Below the pieces are notes generated by a model that worked only from the letters and a program-made list of their open reading frames with translations, searched no databases and was not told the DNA's origin. This document shows positions 43,415-51,758 of a stretch of 64,000 nt of DNA, piece after piece. Position numbers and translations under genes: made by a program. This stretch comes from Gemmobacter sp. (GTDB lineage Bacteria; Pseudomonadota; Alphaproteobacteria; Rhodobacterales; Rhodobacteraceae), in the NCBI RefSeq assembly GCF_034676705.1, contig NZ_JAUCBS010000006.1:1-64000 (forward strand), written 5' to 3'. Every line of letters starts with the position of its first letter. The first letter of the stretch is position 1.

Positions 43415-44183
43415 CGAAGGCATCGTGCAATCGGTCGACCGGGCGCTGTCGCTGCTGGAGGGGCTGGCGCAGGCCCCCGACGGGGCGCGGCTGTCGGATC
43501 TGGCGCGCGGGGCGGGGCTGGCGGTTTCCACCGCGCACCGTCTGCTGACCACGCTGGAACGGCGCGGCTTTGCGCAGTTCGATCCCGGGCAGTCGCGCTG
43601 GCATGTGGGGCGCAAGGCCTTTACCGTCGGCGTGGCCTATACGCGCTGGCAGAACCTGATTGCATCCGCGCTGCCCTATCTGCGCCGCCTGCGCGACCTG
43701 ACGCGCGAAACCGCCAACCTTGGCGTGATCGAGGATGGCGAGGTGGTGACCCTGGTGCAGGTCGAAAGCCGAGAGATCATCCGCGCGATTTCCCCTCCCG
43801 GCGGCCGGGCGCCGGTGATGACTTCGGGCCTGGGCAAGGCGATCATCGCGACCTGGCCCGATGCCGACATCGCCGCGCTGGTCGCCCGCCACGGCCTGCC
43901 CCGCATGACGCGCCACAGCCTGCAGGACATGGCCGGGGTCTGGCAGGAAATGCAGGCGATCCGCGCCAGCGGCTTTGCCTATGACAACGAGGAATTCACC
44001 CCCGGCCTGCGCTGCGTTGCCGCTACCGTCTGGTCGGCGGGGGGCGAGGCGGTGGGGGCCATCTCCATCTCCGGCCTGGCCGCCCGCATCGCGGCCGAGG
44101 ACATGCCCCTGATCGGCGCCAGGGTGCGCGCGCTGGCCGATGACCTGACCAAGGCGATGGGCGGCACACCACCCGCCCGTTGA
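43407..44183 (+). CDS. IclR family regulator, divergent from glcB
   Basis: 258-residue regulator: winged helix-turn-helix (LSDLARGAGLAVSTAHRLLTTLERRGFAQ) and IclR effector domain (APVMTSGLGKAII, AYDNEEFTPGLRCVAATVW). Related regulators sense glyoxylate or other small organic acids (AllR, for example). Its position opposite malate synthase G suggests it controls glyoxylate use. The ATG lies in the palindrome 43377-43414. Confidence 0.9.
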   Translation: MENEGIVQSVDRALSLLEGLAQAPDGARLSDLARGAGLAVSTAHRLLTTLERRGFAQFDPGQSRWHVGRKAFTVGVAYTRWQNLIASALPYLRRLRDLTRETANLGVIEDGEVVTLVQVESREIIRAISPPGGRAPVMTSGLGKAIIATWPDADIAALVARHGLPRMTRHSLQDMAGVWQEMQAIRASGFAYDNEEFTPGLRCVAATVWSAGGEAVGAISISGLAARIAAEDMPLIGARVRALADDLTKAMGGTPPAR

Positions 44184-44226
44184 TACCCTCCGGCGCGCCT
44201 CTGGCTGGCGTCGGCTGCCTCCGGCG

Positions 44227-44289
44227 GGGATATTTGGATCAGAGCGAAACCAGCGCCGCGTGCCATGTTCGCTCTGATCCAAATATCCC
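44227..44289. repeat. Long intergenic hairpin repeat, copy 2 (perfect arms)
   Basis: The 22-base arms at 44227-44248 and 44268-44289 are perfect inverted copies with a 19-base loop. The arm sequence is the same as copy 1 at 40597. It lies in the 204-base gap between the IclR and AraC-type genes, both on the plus strand, and likely ends the first transcript. Confidence 0.8.
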
Positions 44290-44387
44290 GGGGGGCAGGC
44301 GCACCCTATCCACCGGCCTGCCGGTTCACCGGGGGGCTGGCCCCCCGCACGCGCCTGCGCCACACTCGGCCCCGGGGAGGATGCGCC

Positions 44388-45260
44388 ATGGCCGGGATTC
44401 CACACTATTACCTGTATGGCGAACCCGGGGCCGGGGTGGACCGCGACCTGCTGCATATCGAGCCGGTGCGCGACCGCAGCGGGCCGAACGACTGGCGCAT
44501 CCGCCCCCATGCCCACCCGGACCACATGCAGGTGATGCTGGTGGCCGATGGCGGCGGCACGATCCGCATGGAGGATCGGACGCTGGCCGTGCCGTCGCCG
44601 GGGGTGCTGGTGATCCCGGCGGGGATCGTCCACCAGATCGACTTCGACCCGGGCACCGATGGCCATGTGATCACCGCGGCGCTGCCCTGCCTGGCGGCGG
44701 CCGGGGCGCAGGATCCGGCGCTGGGGCGGGCGGCGGGGCAGGCGGCCGCCTATCCGCTGGACGGCAGCGGGGTGGATGTGGCCGCCGCCATCGAGGCCTT
44801 TCGCAGCCTTCAGCGCGAGTTTCTATGGGCCGCGCCGGGCCGGCGGGCGGCGATCATCGCGCAGTTCAGCCGGATTCTGGTGCTGATCCTGCGGCTGTCG
44901 CTGATCCACCGCGCGCCGGCCATCGGGGCGGCCGACCACGACCTGCTGGTGCGGTACCGGGCGCTGGTCGAGGCGCAGTTCCGCAGCCATCATCCGCCGG
45001 CCCATTACGCCGCCCTTCTGGCCGTGACGCCCGCCCGGCTGAACGCCGCCTGCAAGGCGCGCGCCGGGCGCACCGCCAGCGACATCCTGCATGACCGGCT
45101 GGTGGTCGAGGCCAAGCGATACCTGATCTACACCGAAAGTTCGGTCGCGCAGGTGGCGCATCTGACCGGGTTCGAGGATCCGGCCTATTTCAACCGCTTC
45201 TTCACCCGCCGCGTCGGCTGTGCGCCGGGCGCGTTCCGGCGGCAGGCGGCCGAAAGCTGA
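44388..45260 (+). CDS. AraC family regulator (PobR-like, with N-terminal cupin)
   Basis: 290 residues. The N-terminal cupin-like part (RIRPHAHPDHMQVMLVADGG, LVIPAGIVHQIDFDPG) would bind the effector; the C-terminal AraC DNA-binding domain ends with VAQVAHLTGFEDPAYFNRFFTRRVG. AraC-type PobR proteins activate pobA in response to 4-hydroxybenzoate, and pobA follows 81 bases downstream. The ATG at 44388 has GGAGG 7 bases upstream. Unlike the common divergent arrangement, regulator and pobA face the same way. Confidence 0.88.
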   Translation: MAGIPHYYLYGEPGAGVDRDLLHIEPVRDRSGPNDWRIRPHAHPDHMQVMLVADGGGTIRMEDRTLAVPSPGVLVIPAGIVHQIDFDPGTDGHVITAALPCLAAAGAQDPALGRAAGQAAAYPLDGSGVDVAAAIEAFRSLQREFLWAAPGRRAAIIAQFSRILVLILRLSLIHRAPAIGAADHDLLVRYRALVEAQFRSHHPPAHYAALLAVTPARLNAACKARAGRTASDILHDRLVVEAKRYLIYTESSVAQVAHLTGFEDPAYFNRFFTRRVGCAPGAFRRQAAES

Positions 45261-45341
45261 TCCGCCGTCCAATCTTTCCGACGTACCGTCCATTTCCCGC
45301 CCCGCGCCGATCCGGCACCCTGCCCGGCAGGGAGGACCGAC

Positions 45342-46508
45342 ATGCGCCATCAGGTCTGCATCATCGGCGGCGGTCCGGCGGGGCTGCTGCTGTCCGTGCT
45401 GTTGCACCGCGCCGGGATCGACGCGGTGGTGCTGGAACGCAAGAGCCGCGATTACGTGCTGGCGCGCATCCGCGCCGGGGTGCTGGAGCAGGGGCTGTGC
45501 GACCTGCTGCGCCAGGCCGGTGTCGGCACCCGGCTGGACCACGAGGGGCAGGTGCATGACGGCACGCTGATCGCCGCGCATGGCCAGCGCATCCACATCG
45601 ACTTTCGCGGGCTGACCGGCAAGGCCGTGACGATCTATGGCCAGACCGAGGTGACGCGCGACCTCTATGCCGAACTGGACCGGATCGGTGCCCCGGTGAT
45701 CCATGGCGCCGAGGAGGTGCAGATCCACGGCGCCGATACCGATGCGCCGCATGTCACCTTTCGCCAGGGCGGGCAGGGGCGGCGGATCGACTGTGGTCAT
45801 ATCGCCGGTTGCGACGGGTTCCATGGGGTCAGCCGGCAGACCATTCCCGCCGCCATCCGGCAGGAGTATGAACATGTCTACCCCTTCGGCTGGCTGGGCA
45901 TCCTGTCGGAAACCGCGCCGGTGCATCCCGAACTGGTCTATGCCGGACACGAACGCGGCTTTGCCCTGTGTTCGATGCGCAACCCGCATCTCAGCCGGCA
46001 TTACCTGCAAGTCCCCCTGACCGACCGGCCCGAGGATTGGACCGATGACGCCTTCTGGGACGAGTTGCGCCGCCGCCTGCCGCCCGATCTGGCCGACGGG
46101 CTGGAGACCGGCCCCAGCATCGAAAAGTCGGTGGCGCCGCTGCGCAGCTTCATTTCCGAACCCATGCGCTGGGGGCGGCTGTTCCTGGCCGGCGATGCCG
46201 CGCATATCGTGCCGCCAACCGGGGCCAAGGGGCTGAACCTGGCCGCATCGGACGTGCATTACCTGTCGCGCGCGCTGATCGCGCATCGTCAGGGCGACGA
46301 CAGCCTGCTGGACAGCTATTCCGCCACCGCGCTGGCGCGGGTCTGGAAAGCCTCGCGGTTTTCCTGGCAGATGACACGGATGCTGCACCGCTTTCCCGAC
46401 GAAGGGCCGTTCCTGGCCCGCATGCAGGCGGCGGAAACCGGCTGGCTGGCGGGGTCACGGGCCGGGCAGACCGCGCTGGCCGAGAACTATGTCGGCCTGC
46501 CCTGGTAG
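45342..46508 (+). CDS. pobA: 4-hydroxybenzoate 3-monooxygenase
   Basis: 388-residue FAD/NADPH monooxygenase that converts 4-hydroxybenzoate to protocatechuate. FAD motif CIIGGGPAGLLL, then ERKSRDYVLARIRAGVLEQG, the CDGFHG motif and LFLAGDAAHIVPPTGAKGLN are characteristic, and length equals the family norm. GGAGG lies 6 bases before the ATG. Together with pcaIJF 5 kb away it implies growth on 4-hydroxybenzoate; the middle steps (pcaGHBCD) are outside the window. Confidence 0.95.
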   Translation: MRHQVCIIGGGPAGLLLSVLLHRAGIDAVVLERKSRDYVLARIRAGVLEQGLCDLLRQAGVGTRLDHEGQVHDGTLIAAHGQRIHIDFRGLTGKAVTIYGQTEVTRDLYAELDRIGAPVIHGAEEVQIHGADTDAPHVTFRQGGQGRRIDCGHIAGCDGFHGVSRQTIPAAIRQEYEHVYPFGWLGILSETAPVHPELVYAGHERGFALCSMRNPHLSRHYLQVPLTDRPEDWTDDAFWDELRRRLPPDLADGLETGPSIEKSVAPLRSFISEPMRWGRLFLAGDAAHIVPPTGAKGLNLAASDVHYLSRALIAHRQGDDSLLDSYSATALARVWKASRFSWQMTRMLHRFPDEGPFLARMQAAETGWLAGSRAGQTALAENYVGLPW

Positions 46509-46623
46509 CGCCCGACAATCCTGACCGTGCAGGTGCGGAATCACGTTTGCTTGAAAAGCAGGCAGTGACGGCTGGCAGGTGCGGCAGAGATATGACAGGT
46601 TTTCACGTGACGTTGATGGCAGC

Positions 46624-46653
46624 TTGCGAACCCACCCCGGTCAGCCGTATATC
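46624..46653 (+). promoter_or_regulatory. Candidate opgG promoter
   Basis: TTGCGA (46624-46629) and TATATC (46648-46653) are spaced by 18 bases, each with 4 of 6 consensus matches, about 55 bases upstream of the opgG start. CAGCCG and CGGCTG flank the -10 as a small inverted repeat. Weak evidence. Confidence 0.3.
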
Positions 46654-46708
46654 CTCGGCTGAGTCGTGCCGCGTCGCGCACGGGCAAGTGCTGGGTTTCA
46701 CGTCCTAA

Positions 46709-48295
46709 ATGACTACCGTCGATCCCTCGATCGCCCGCTTGTCCCGCCGTCAGCTGCTTGCCACGGCCGCTGCGCTGTCGGCAGTTGTCCCGCTGACCGC
46801 GTTTGCCCAGCAAAGTGGCATTGCGCCCGCTGCACCGCAGCAATTCTCGTTCGACCTGCTGACCGAGGAAATGCGCCAGATCGCGACCCTTCCCTATCAG
46901 GCGGCGCCCAATGCGCAGGGGCTGCTGGCCGATCTGGACTATGACGATTACCGCCTTGTCAGCTTCCGCCCCGACCGCATGCGCTGGCAGGCCGACAATG
47001 CGGGCTGGTCGCTGGCCGCCTTTCCGATGGGCTGGTTGTTCAAGGAACCCGTGATCCTGTACGAGGTTGTCGGGGCCGAGGCGCGCGAGCTGCGCTTCAG
47101 CACCGAGGATTTCGAATATCTGAACGATCTGGCCACCCGCGTTCCGCCGATGACGGAACTGCCGGGCGTGGCCGGGTTCCGCCTGCACCACCCGCTGAAC
47201 CGCCCCGACGTGATGGACGAGGTGGTAGCCTTTATCGGTGCCAGCTATTTCCGCGCGCTGGGGCGCGGGTCGGCCTATGGCGCCTCGGCCCGCGGGCTGG
47301 CGGTGAACACGGCAACCGCGCGGGGCGAGGAATTCCCCCGGTTCTCGCGGTTCTACATCGAACGCGGCACCTCGCCCGACAGCATCACCATCTATGCCCG
47401 GCTGAACAGCCCCAGCGTGACCGGCGCCTATCGGTTCGTGCTGTTCCCCGGCGCCGATACCGTGATGGAGGTGACGGCCCGCCTGTTCTTCCGCGCCGAT
47501 GTGCAGGAACTGGGCATTGCGCCGCTGACCTCGATGTTCATGTTCTCGGAAAAGAACCGGGCCGAATTCGACGATTTCCGCCCCAACGTGCATGACAGCG
47601 ACGGGCTGCGCATCGTGCGGGCCGACGGGCAGGTGATCTGGCGCCCGCTGAACAACCCGCCCCGGCTGACCGGCAGCTATTTCCCCGAAGCCGCGCCGCG
47701 CCGCTTTGGCCTGCACCAGCGCGACCGGCGGTTCGAAAGCTATCAGGATACCGAAGCGCAGTATCACCTGCGCCCGTCCGTCGATGTGGAACCGATGGGC
47801 GACTGGGGCAAGGGATTCGTCCGCCTGGTCGAAATCCCCTCGGAATCCGAGGCGAACGACAACATCGTCGCCTACTGGCTGCCCGAAACCCCGGCCAAGG
47901 CCGGCGATGCGCGCGAATTTGCCTACCGGCTGCACTGGGGCGACCTGCCGCTTGATCCGGCCAGCCGCCTTGCCCATGTGGTGGAAACCCGCGCAGGCCA
48001 TGGTGGCGTGGCGGGCGGCCCGGCCCAGGAAAACGAACGCAAGTTCGTCATCGACTTTGGCGGCGGGGTTCTTGGCACCCTGGGTGCCGATGCACGGCTG
48101 GATCCCACCATCTCGGTCAGCAATGGCCAGGTGCTGGAAACCGTGCTGCAACATATCCCGGAAACCGGGGCATGGCGTCTGGTCATCGACGTATCGGCCG
48201 AACGTGACGCCGTCGTGGAATTGTCCGCCCATCTGGTGGGGTACGGACGCAGAGTGACTGAAACCTGGCTGTATCAGTGGATCAACGCGCAATGA
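46709..48295 (+). CDS. opgG: Periplasmic glucan biosynthesis protein OpgG/MdoG family
   Basis: 528-residue periplasmic protein needed for osmoregulated periplasmic glucans. A twin-arginine-type signal (LSRRQLLATAAALSAVVPL, cleavage near TAFAQ) precedes the MdoG domain: QFSFDLLTEEMRQIA, FEYLNDLATRVPP, SYFRALGRGSAYGASARGLA and the C-terminal WRLVIDVSAERD. Acts on the glucan after synthesis by the inner-membrane OpgH. It is coupled by ATGA overlap to a 59-codon ORF that precedes opgH. Confidence 0.93.
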   Translation: MTTVDPSIARLSRRQLLATAAALSAVVPLTAFAQQSGIAPAAPQQFSFDLLTEEMRQIATLPYQAAPNAQGLLADLDYDDYRLVSFRPDRMRWQADNAGWSLAAFPMGWLFKEPVILYEVVGAEARELRFSTEDFEYLNDLATRVPPMTELPGVAGFRLHHPLNRPDVMDEVVAFIGASYFRALGRGSAYGASARGLAVNTATARGEEFPRFSRFYIERGTSPDSITIYARLNSPSVTGAYRFVLFPGADTVMEVTARLFFRADVQELGIAPLTSMFMFSEKNRAEFDDFRPNVHDSDGLRIVRADGQVIWRPLNNPPRLTGSYFPEAAPRRFGLHQRDRRFESYQDTEAQYHLRPSVDVEPMGDWGKGFVRLVEIPSESEANDNIVAYWLPETPAKAGDAREFAYRLHWGDLPLDPASRLAHVVETRAGHGGVAGGPAQENERKFVIDFGGGVLGTLGADARLDPTISVSNGQVLETVLQHIPETGAWRLVIDVSAERDAVVELSAHLVGYGRRVTETWLYQWINAQ

Positions 48296-48471
48296 CCGAC
48301 CTTTCGGCACGCTTCCCCCTGGACCCCGACCTGACCGCGGTGCCGCGCGGGGCCCTGCCCGATGCGCCCCTGGCCATGCCCACTCAGGTGCTGGAAGCAT
48401 CGCCCGGCCGCTGGCTGGCCGCGCTGACCGCACCCCTGCGGCTGCTGCATCTGCCGTCCCGCGGGGTCTGA
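48292..48471 (+). CDS. 59-residue ORF, probably the detached N-terminal part of OpgH
   Basis: Starts at ATG 48292 (ATGA overlap with opgG) and ends with TGA at 48469-48471. It is in the same frame as opgH, whose ATG follows after one codon. The residues ALPDAPLAMPTQ and SPGRWLAALTAPLR resemble the proline-rich cytoplasmic N-terminus found on longer OpgH/MdoH proteins (E. coli MdoH has such a region ahead of its first membrane helix). Either a real split gene with coupled translation or a nonsense change restarted at the next ATG. Function as a separate peptide is unknown. Confidence 0.6.
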   Translation: MTDLSARFPLDPDLTAVPRGALPDAPLAMPTQVLEASPGRWLAALTAPLRLLHLPSRGV

Positions 48472-48474
48472 CCC

Positions 48475-50229
48475 ATGTCCACCACCGGACCGGGCCTGCG
48501 GGTGATCATCATCCGCACGGTACTGCTGTCTCTCAGCATCGGACTGGGGCTGGTGGGGTTTGGGCTGTTCCTGCGCTATGGCGCGGCCGACGGGCTGGAT
48601 CCGATGGACTGGGTGCGATCCACCCTGATCTTCGTGTCCACCTTCTGGCTGGCCTGGGGCGCGGTGCAGGCGCTGGCGGGCCTGACCACGCGCCCGCCAA
48701 AGGTGCCCCGGACCGAAGGCGATCTCGCCTCGCGCGCCGTGGTGCTGATGCCGGTCTACAACGAGGAGCCCGAGATCACCTTTGCCCGCGTCGCCGCCAT
48801 CGACGCCTCGTTGCGGGCAACGGGCCAGGGCGACAGGTTCCATCTGGCGATCCTGTCCGATACCCGCGACGAAAACGTTGCCGCCGCCGAACGCCGCTGG
48901 TTCCAGCGCCTGCTGGATGAAACGGCCGGCGACGGCCGCATCTTCTACCGCCGGCGGGAAAACAACCGCGGCCGCAAGGCCGGCAACATCGAGGAATTCT
49001 TTACCCGGTCGGGCGCCGCCTATGATTTCGCGGTGATCCTCGATGCCGACAGCCTGATGGAAGGCGAAACCCTGGTCGAGCTTGTCCGCCGGATGGAGGC
49101 CGCGCCCGATGTCGGCCTGATCCAGACCCTGCCGGTGATCGTCAACGCGAAATCCCGCTTCAGCCGTATCCAGCAATTCTCGGCCGCGTTCTATTCGCCG
49201 ATCTTCTGCCGGGGCCTTGCGATGATGCAGGGCCGCACCGGGCCGTTCTGGGGCCACAACGCCATCGTCCGGGTGCGCGCCTTTGCCGAAAGCTGCGGCC
49301 TGCCCGAACTGCGCGGCCGCCCGCCGTTCGGCGGCCATATCCTCAGCCATGACTATGTCGAGGCCGCCTTGCTGGCCCGCGCCGGCTGGACCGTGCGGGT
49401 GGACGAGGATCTGTCGGGCAGCTACGAGGAAACGCCCGAAAACATGGTGCTGCACGCCAGGCGCGACCGCCGCTGGTGCCAGGGCAACCTGCAACATTCC
49501 CGCCTGCTGCTGGCCCCCGGCCTGAAACCCTGGAGCCGCTTTGTGTTTCTGCAAGGCATCCTGTCGTATCTCTCGCCGGTGTTCTGGCTGGCCTTCCTGC
49601 TCGCCTCGATCTTTTCGCCGCTGTTCGCCCCGCCGATCGACTATTTCCCGATCCGCGGCTGGTCTTTCCCGGTGATCCCGGTGTCCGAGGCGTCCAAGGC
49701 GCTGGTGCTGGCGGTGATGGTATTCGGCCTGCTGTTCCTGCCCAAGCTGCTGATCCTGCTGGATGCCGCCATCCGGGGCCGCGCCCGCAGCTTTGGCGGC
49801 GCCATGGCGGCCACCGGATCGGTGCTGTCGGAACTGCTGTTTTCCGCCATCGCGGCGCCGGTGTTCCTGATGTTCAACACCCGGTCGGTGTTCCAGGTGG
49901 TGGCAGGCATCGACGGCGGCTGGCCGGCACAATCGCGCGGCGATGGCTCGCTGACCCTGACCGAGGCCTGGGCGGCCGGGCACTGGATCGTGACGACCGG
50001 GGTTCTGGGCATCGGGCTGGCGGTCTGGCTGTCGCCGGCGCTGGTGATCTGGCTGTTGCCGGTGATGCTGCCGATGGCGCTGGCGCCGCTGGTGCTGTGG
50101 TGGTCCTCGCGCCCCGGCGACCCGGGCCGCTACCTGACCCCGCCGGAAACCGCGACGCCCGCCATCCTGACCCTGCACCGCGGCTGGCTGGTGCGCTGGG
50201 GCGCCCTGCCCGAATCCGTCGCCGCCTGA
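48475..50229 (+). CDS. opgH: Glucans biosynthesis glucosyltransferase OpgH/MdoH
   Basis: 584-residue inner-membrane family 2 glycosyltransferase that polymerises UDP-glucose into the periplasmic glucan backbone. Two N-terminal membrane segments (about 10-32 and 45-65) are followed by the catalytic domain: MPVYNEEPEITFARV, ILDADS (metal-binding DxD-type motif), FWGHNAIVRV, LSHDYVEAAL and RDRRWCQGNLQHS (QxxRW-type motif). Further membrane segments end the protein. It lacks the long N-terminal extension of E. coli MdoH; see the in-frame ORF just upstream. Confidence 0.93.
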   Translation: MSTTGPGLRVIIIRTVLLSLSIGLGLVGFGLFLRYGAADGLDPMDWVRSTLIFVSTFWLAWGAVQALAGLTTRPPKVPRTEGDLASRAVVLMPVYNEEPEITFARVAAIDASLRATGQGDRFHLAILSDTRDENVAAAERRWFQRLLDETAGDGRIFYRRRENNRGRKAGNIEEFFTRSGAAYDFAVILDADSLMEGETLVELVRRMEAAPDVGLIQTLPVIVNAKSRFSRIQQFSAAFYSPIFCRGLAMMQGRTGPFWGHNAIVRVRAFAESCGLPELRGRPPFGGHILSHDYVEAALLARAGWTVRVDEDLSGSYEETPENMVLHARRDRRWCQGNLQHSRLLLAPGLKPWSRFVFLQGILSYLSPVFWLAFLLASIFSPLFAPPIDYFPIRGWSFPVIPVSEASKALVLAVMVFGLLFLPKLLILLDAAIRGRARSFGGAMAATGSVLSELLFSAIAAPVFLMFNTRSVFQVVAGIDGGWPAQSRGDGSLTLTEAWAAGHWIVTTGVLGIGLAVWLSPALVIWLLPVMLPMALAPLVLWWSSRPGDPGRYLTPPETATPAILTLHRGWLVRWGALPESVAA

Positions 50230-50249
50230 CCCCCGGAAAGGAGCCCGCC

Positions 50250-50645
50250 ATGGCCAAGGCCATCCATTCGATGATCCGCGTGCTGGACGAGGCGCGCTCG
50301 CTGGCCTTCTATCGCACGGCCTTCGGGCTCGATGTGGCGGAACGGCTGGATTTCCCCGATTTCACGCTGGTCTATCTGTCGAACGCCGAAAGCACGTTCG
50401 AACTGGAACTGACCATCAACAAGGGCCGGACCGACGCCTATGAGCTGGGCGACGGCTATGGCCACCTGGCCGTGTCGGTGACCGACCTGGCCGCCGAACA
50501 TGCCCGCCTGACCGCTGCGGGGCTGGAGCCGCGCAAGTTGGTGGATTTCGCCCCCGGCGGCACGGTGATCGCGCGGTTCTTCTTCATCGCCGATCCCGAC
50601 GGCTACCAGATCGAGGTGCTGGAGCGCGCCGGCCGCTATCTGTGA
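50250..50645 (+). CDS. VOC superfamily protein, lactoylglutathione lyase-like
   Basis: 131 residues of the glyoxalase I type: IRVLDEARSLAFYRTAFGL at the start, ELELTINKG, YGHLAVSV and the C-terminal FFIADPDGYQIEVLER. Metal ligand candidates are H9, E55-57 region, H75 region and E near 124. Glyoxalase I converts the methylglyoxal-glutathione adduct to lactoylglutathione. A strong AAGGAG precedes the ATG; 20 bases after opgH and probably co-transcribed with it. Confidence 0.87.
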   Translation: MAKAIHSMIRVLDEARSLAFYRTAFGLDVAERLDFPDFTLVYLSNAESTFELELTINKGRTDAYELGDGYGHLAVSVTDLAAEHARLTAAGLEPRKLVDFAPGGTVIARFFFIADPDGYQIEVLERAGRYL

Positions 50646-50656
50646 TGCGGGGGGCT

Positions 50657-50730
50657 GGGGGGCCGTCTGCCCCCCTCTGGCCCGTGCCGGGCCATTCACC
50701 CCCCGAGGATATTTGGGTCAAAGCGAAACG
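50657..50730. terminator. Two hairpins and a degraded repeat arm between convergent genes
   Basis: GGGGGGC (50657-50663) with GCCCCCC (50669-50675), and GGCCC (50679-50683) with GGGCC (50689-50693), form two short hairpins. From about 50704 the sequence GAGGATATTTGGGTCAAAGCG resembles one arm of the hairpin repeat at 40597 and 44227, without a partner. This lies between the VOC gene and the convergent LysR gene. Confidence 0.55.
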
Positions 50731-50747
50731 GGGCCGTGCGGCAGGTC

Positions 50748-51647
50748 TCAGGGCCGGCCGGGCTGTTCCAGCAGCCAGTTCTGGAAATCCTGCGCGGCCG
50801 GGTTGGTCTGGTGGCCTTCGGGCAGGATGATGTAATAGCTGGTTTCGGTCGGCATCGGCTGGTCGAACAGCTGCACCAGATCGCCGCGCTGGGTTTCCTG
50901 TTCGATCAGGTAGGATGGCAGCAGCCCCACGCCCAGCCCCGCCTGCACCGCCGCGATGATCATCTGGAACTGGTCGAACCGCGTGCCGCGCCAGGGATCG
51001 CCGCCCTGATGGCCAAAGCGTTCGCACCACTGCGACCACAGACCCGGCCGCCCGGTCAGGTGCAACAGATGCGCCCCTGCCAGATCGGGCGCCCCCCCGG
51101 CCGACAGATCCGCCGCCACCGCGCGGCTGGCCACCGGCACCACCAGTTCCGAACACAGGAACGTCGCCACCCCGCCCGGCCAGACCGGCTGGCCATAGTG
51201 GATCACCAGATCAACCGCCTCGTCCTGAAAGCTGAAGGGGCGGTCGCGCGATTCCAGTGTCAGGACCACATCGGGGTGGCGCGCCAGGAACTGGCCCAGC
51301 CGCGGCACCAGCCAGCGCGAGCCAAAGGTGGGCAGTGTCGCCACCCGCAGCCGCCGCGCCCGCGGCCCCACGCTGCGCGCGCCCAGCATCAGGCGTTCGG
51401 CGCCGGCCAGCAGCTCGCGCACCTCGGGCAGCAGGCTGGCGCCGGCATCCGACAGCACCACGCGCTTGCGGATGCGTTCGAACAGGCTCAGCCCCGTCTG
51501 TTCCTCCAGTTCGCGCACCTGCCGGCTGACCGCGCTTTGCGTCAGGTTCAGCTCCTCGGCCGCGCGCGAGAAATTGCCGTGGCGGGCCGCGCATTCAAAG
51601 GTTTGCAGCAGGCCCATGTCGGGCAGCAGGGCGCGGCGCATGGCCAT
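50748..51647 (-). CDS. LysR family regulator (GcvA-like)
   Basis: 299 residues. The N-terminal helix-turn-helix (FECAARHGNFSRAAEELNLTQ, SAVSRQVRELEEQTGLSLFER) is followed by a periplasmic-binding-protein-like effector domain (LRVATLPTFGSRWLVPRL, GLGVGLLPSYLIEQE). It is divergent from hglS, amaB and the aminotransferase, so it likely activates lysine/2-aminoadipate catabolism. The 111-base gap to hglS would hold its binding site; no convincing T-N11-A pair was fixed. Confidence 0.9.
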   Translation of the reverse strand: MAMRRALLPDMGLLQTFECAARHGNFSRAAEELNLTQSAVSRQVRELEEQTGLSLFERIRKRVVLSDAGASLLPEVRELLAGAERLMLGARSVGPRARRLRVATLPTFGSRWLVPRLGQFLARHPDVVLTLESRDRPFSFQDEAVDLVIHYGQPVWPGGVATFLCSELVVPVASRAVAADLSAGGAPDLAGAHLLHLTGRPGLWSQWCERFGHQGGDPWRGTRFDQFQMIIAAVQAGLGVGLLPSYLIEQETQRGDLVQLFDQPMPTETSYYIILPEGHQTNPAAQDFQNWLLEQPGRP

Positions 51648-51758
51648 GGGTTCATTCCGCTATGGCATCAACTTGCGCCAAAGTCTCACGAGACAGGGAT
51701 CAACTCAAGACCTATGTTGCAGGCGCAGAATAACCCTCCGACTCATGGTCCTCCTCCC

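Noticed and set aside
45318..45332. Small hairpin CCCTGC/GCAGGG at the pobA ribosome site
   Set aside because: Only 6 base pairs in a GC-rich region; could affect translation but is within chance expectation.
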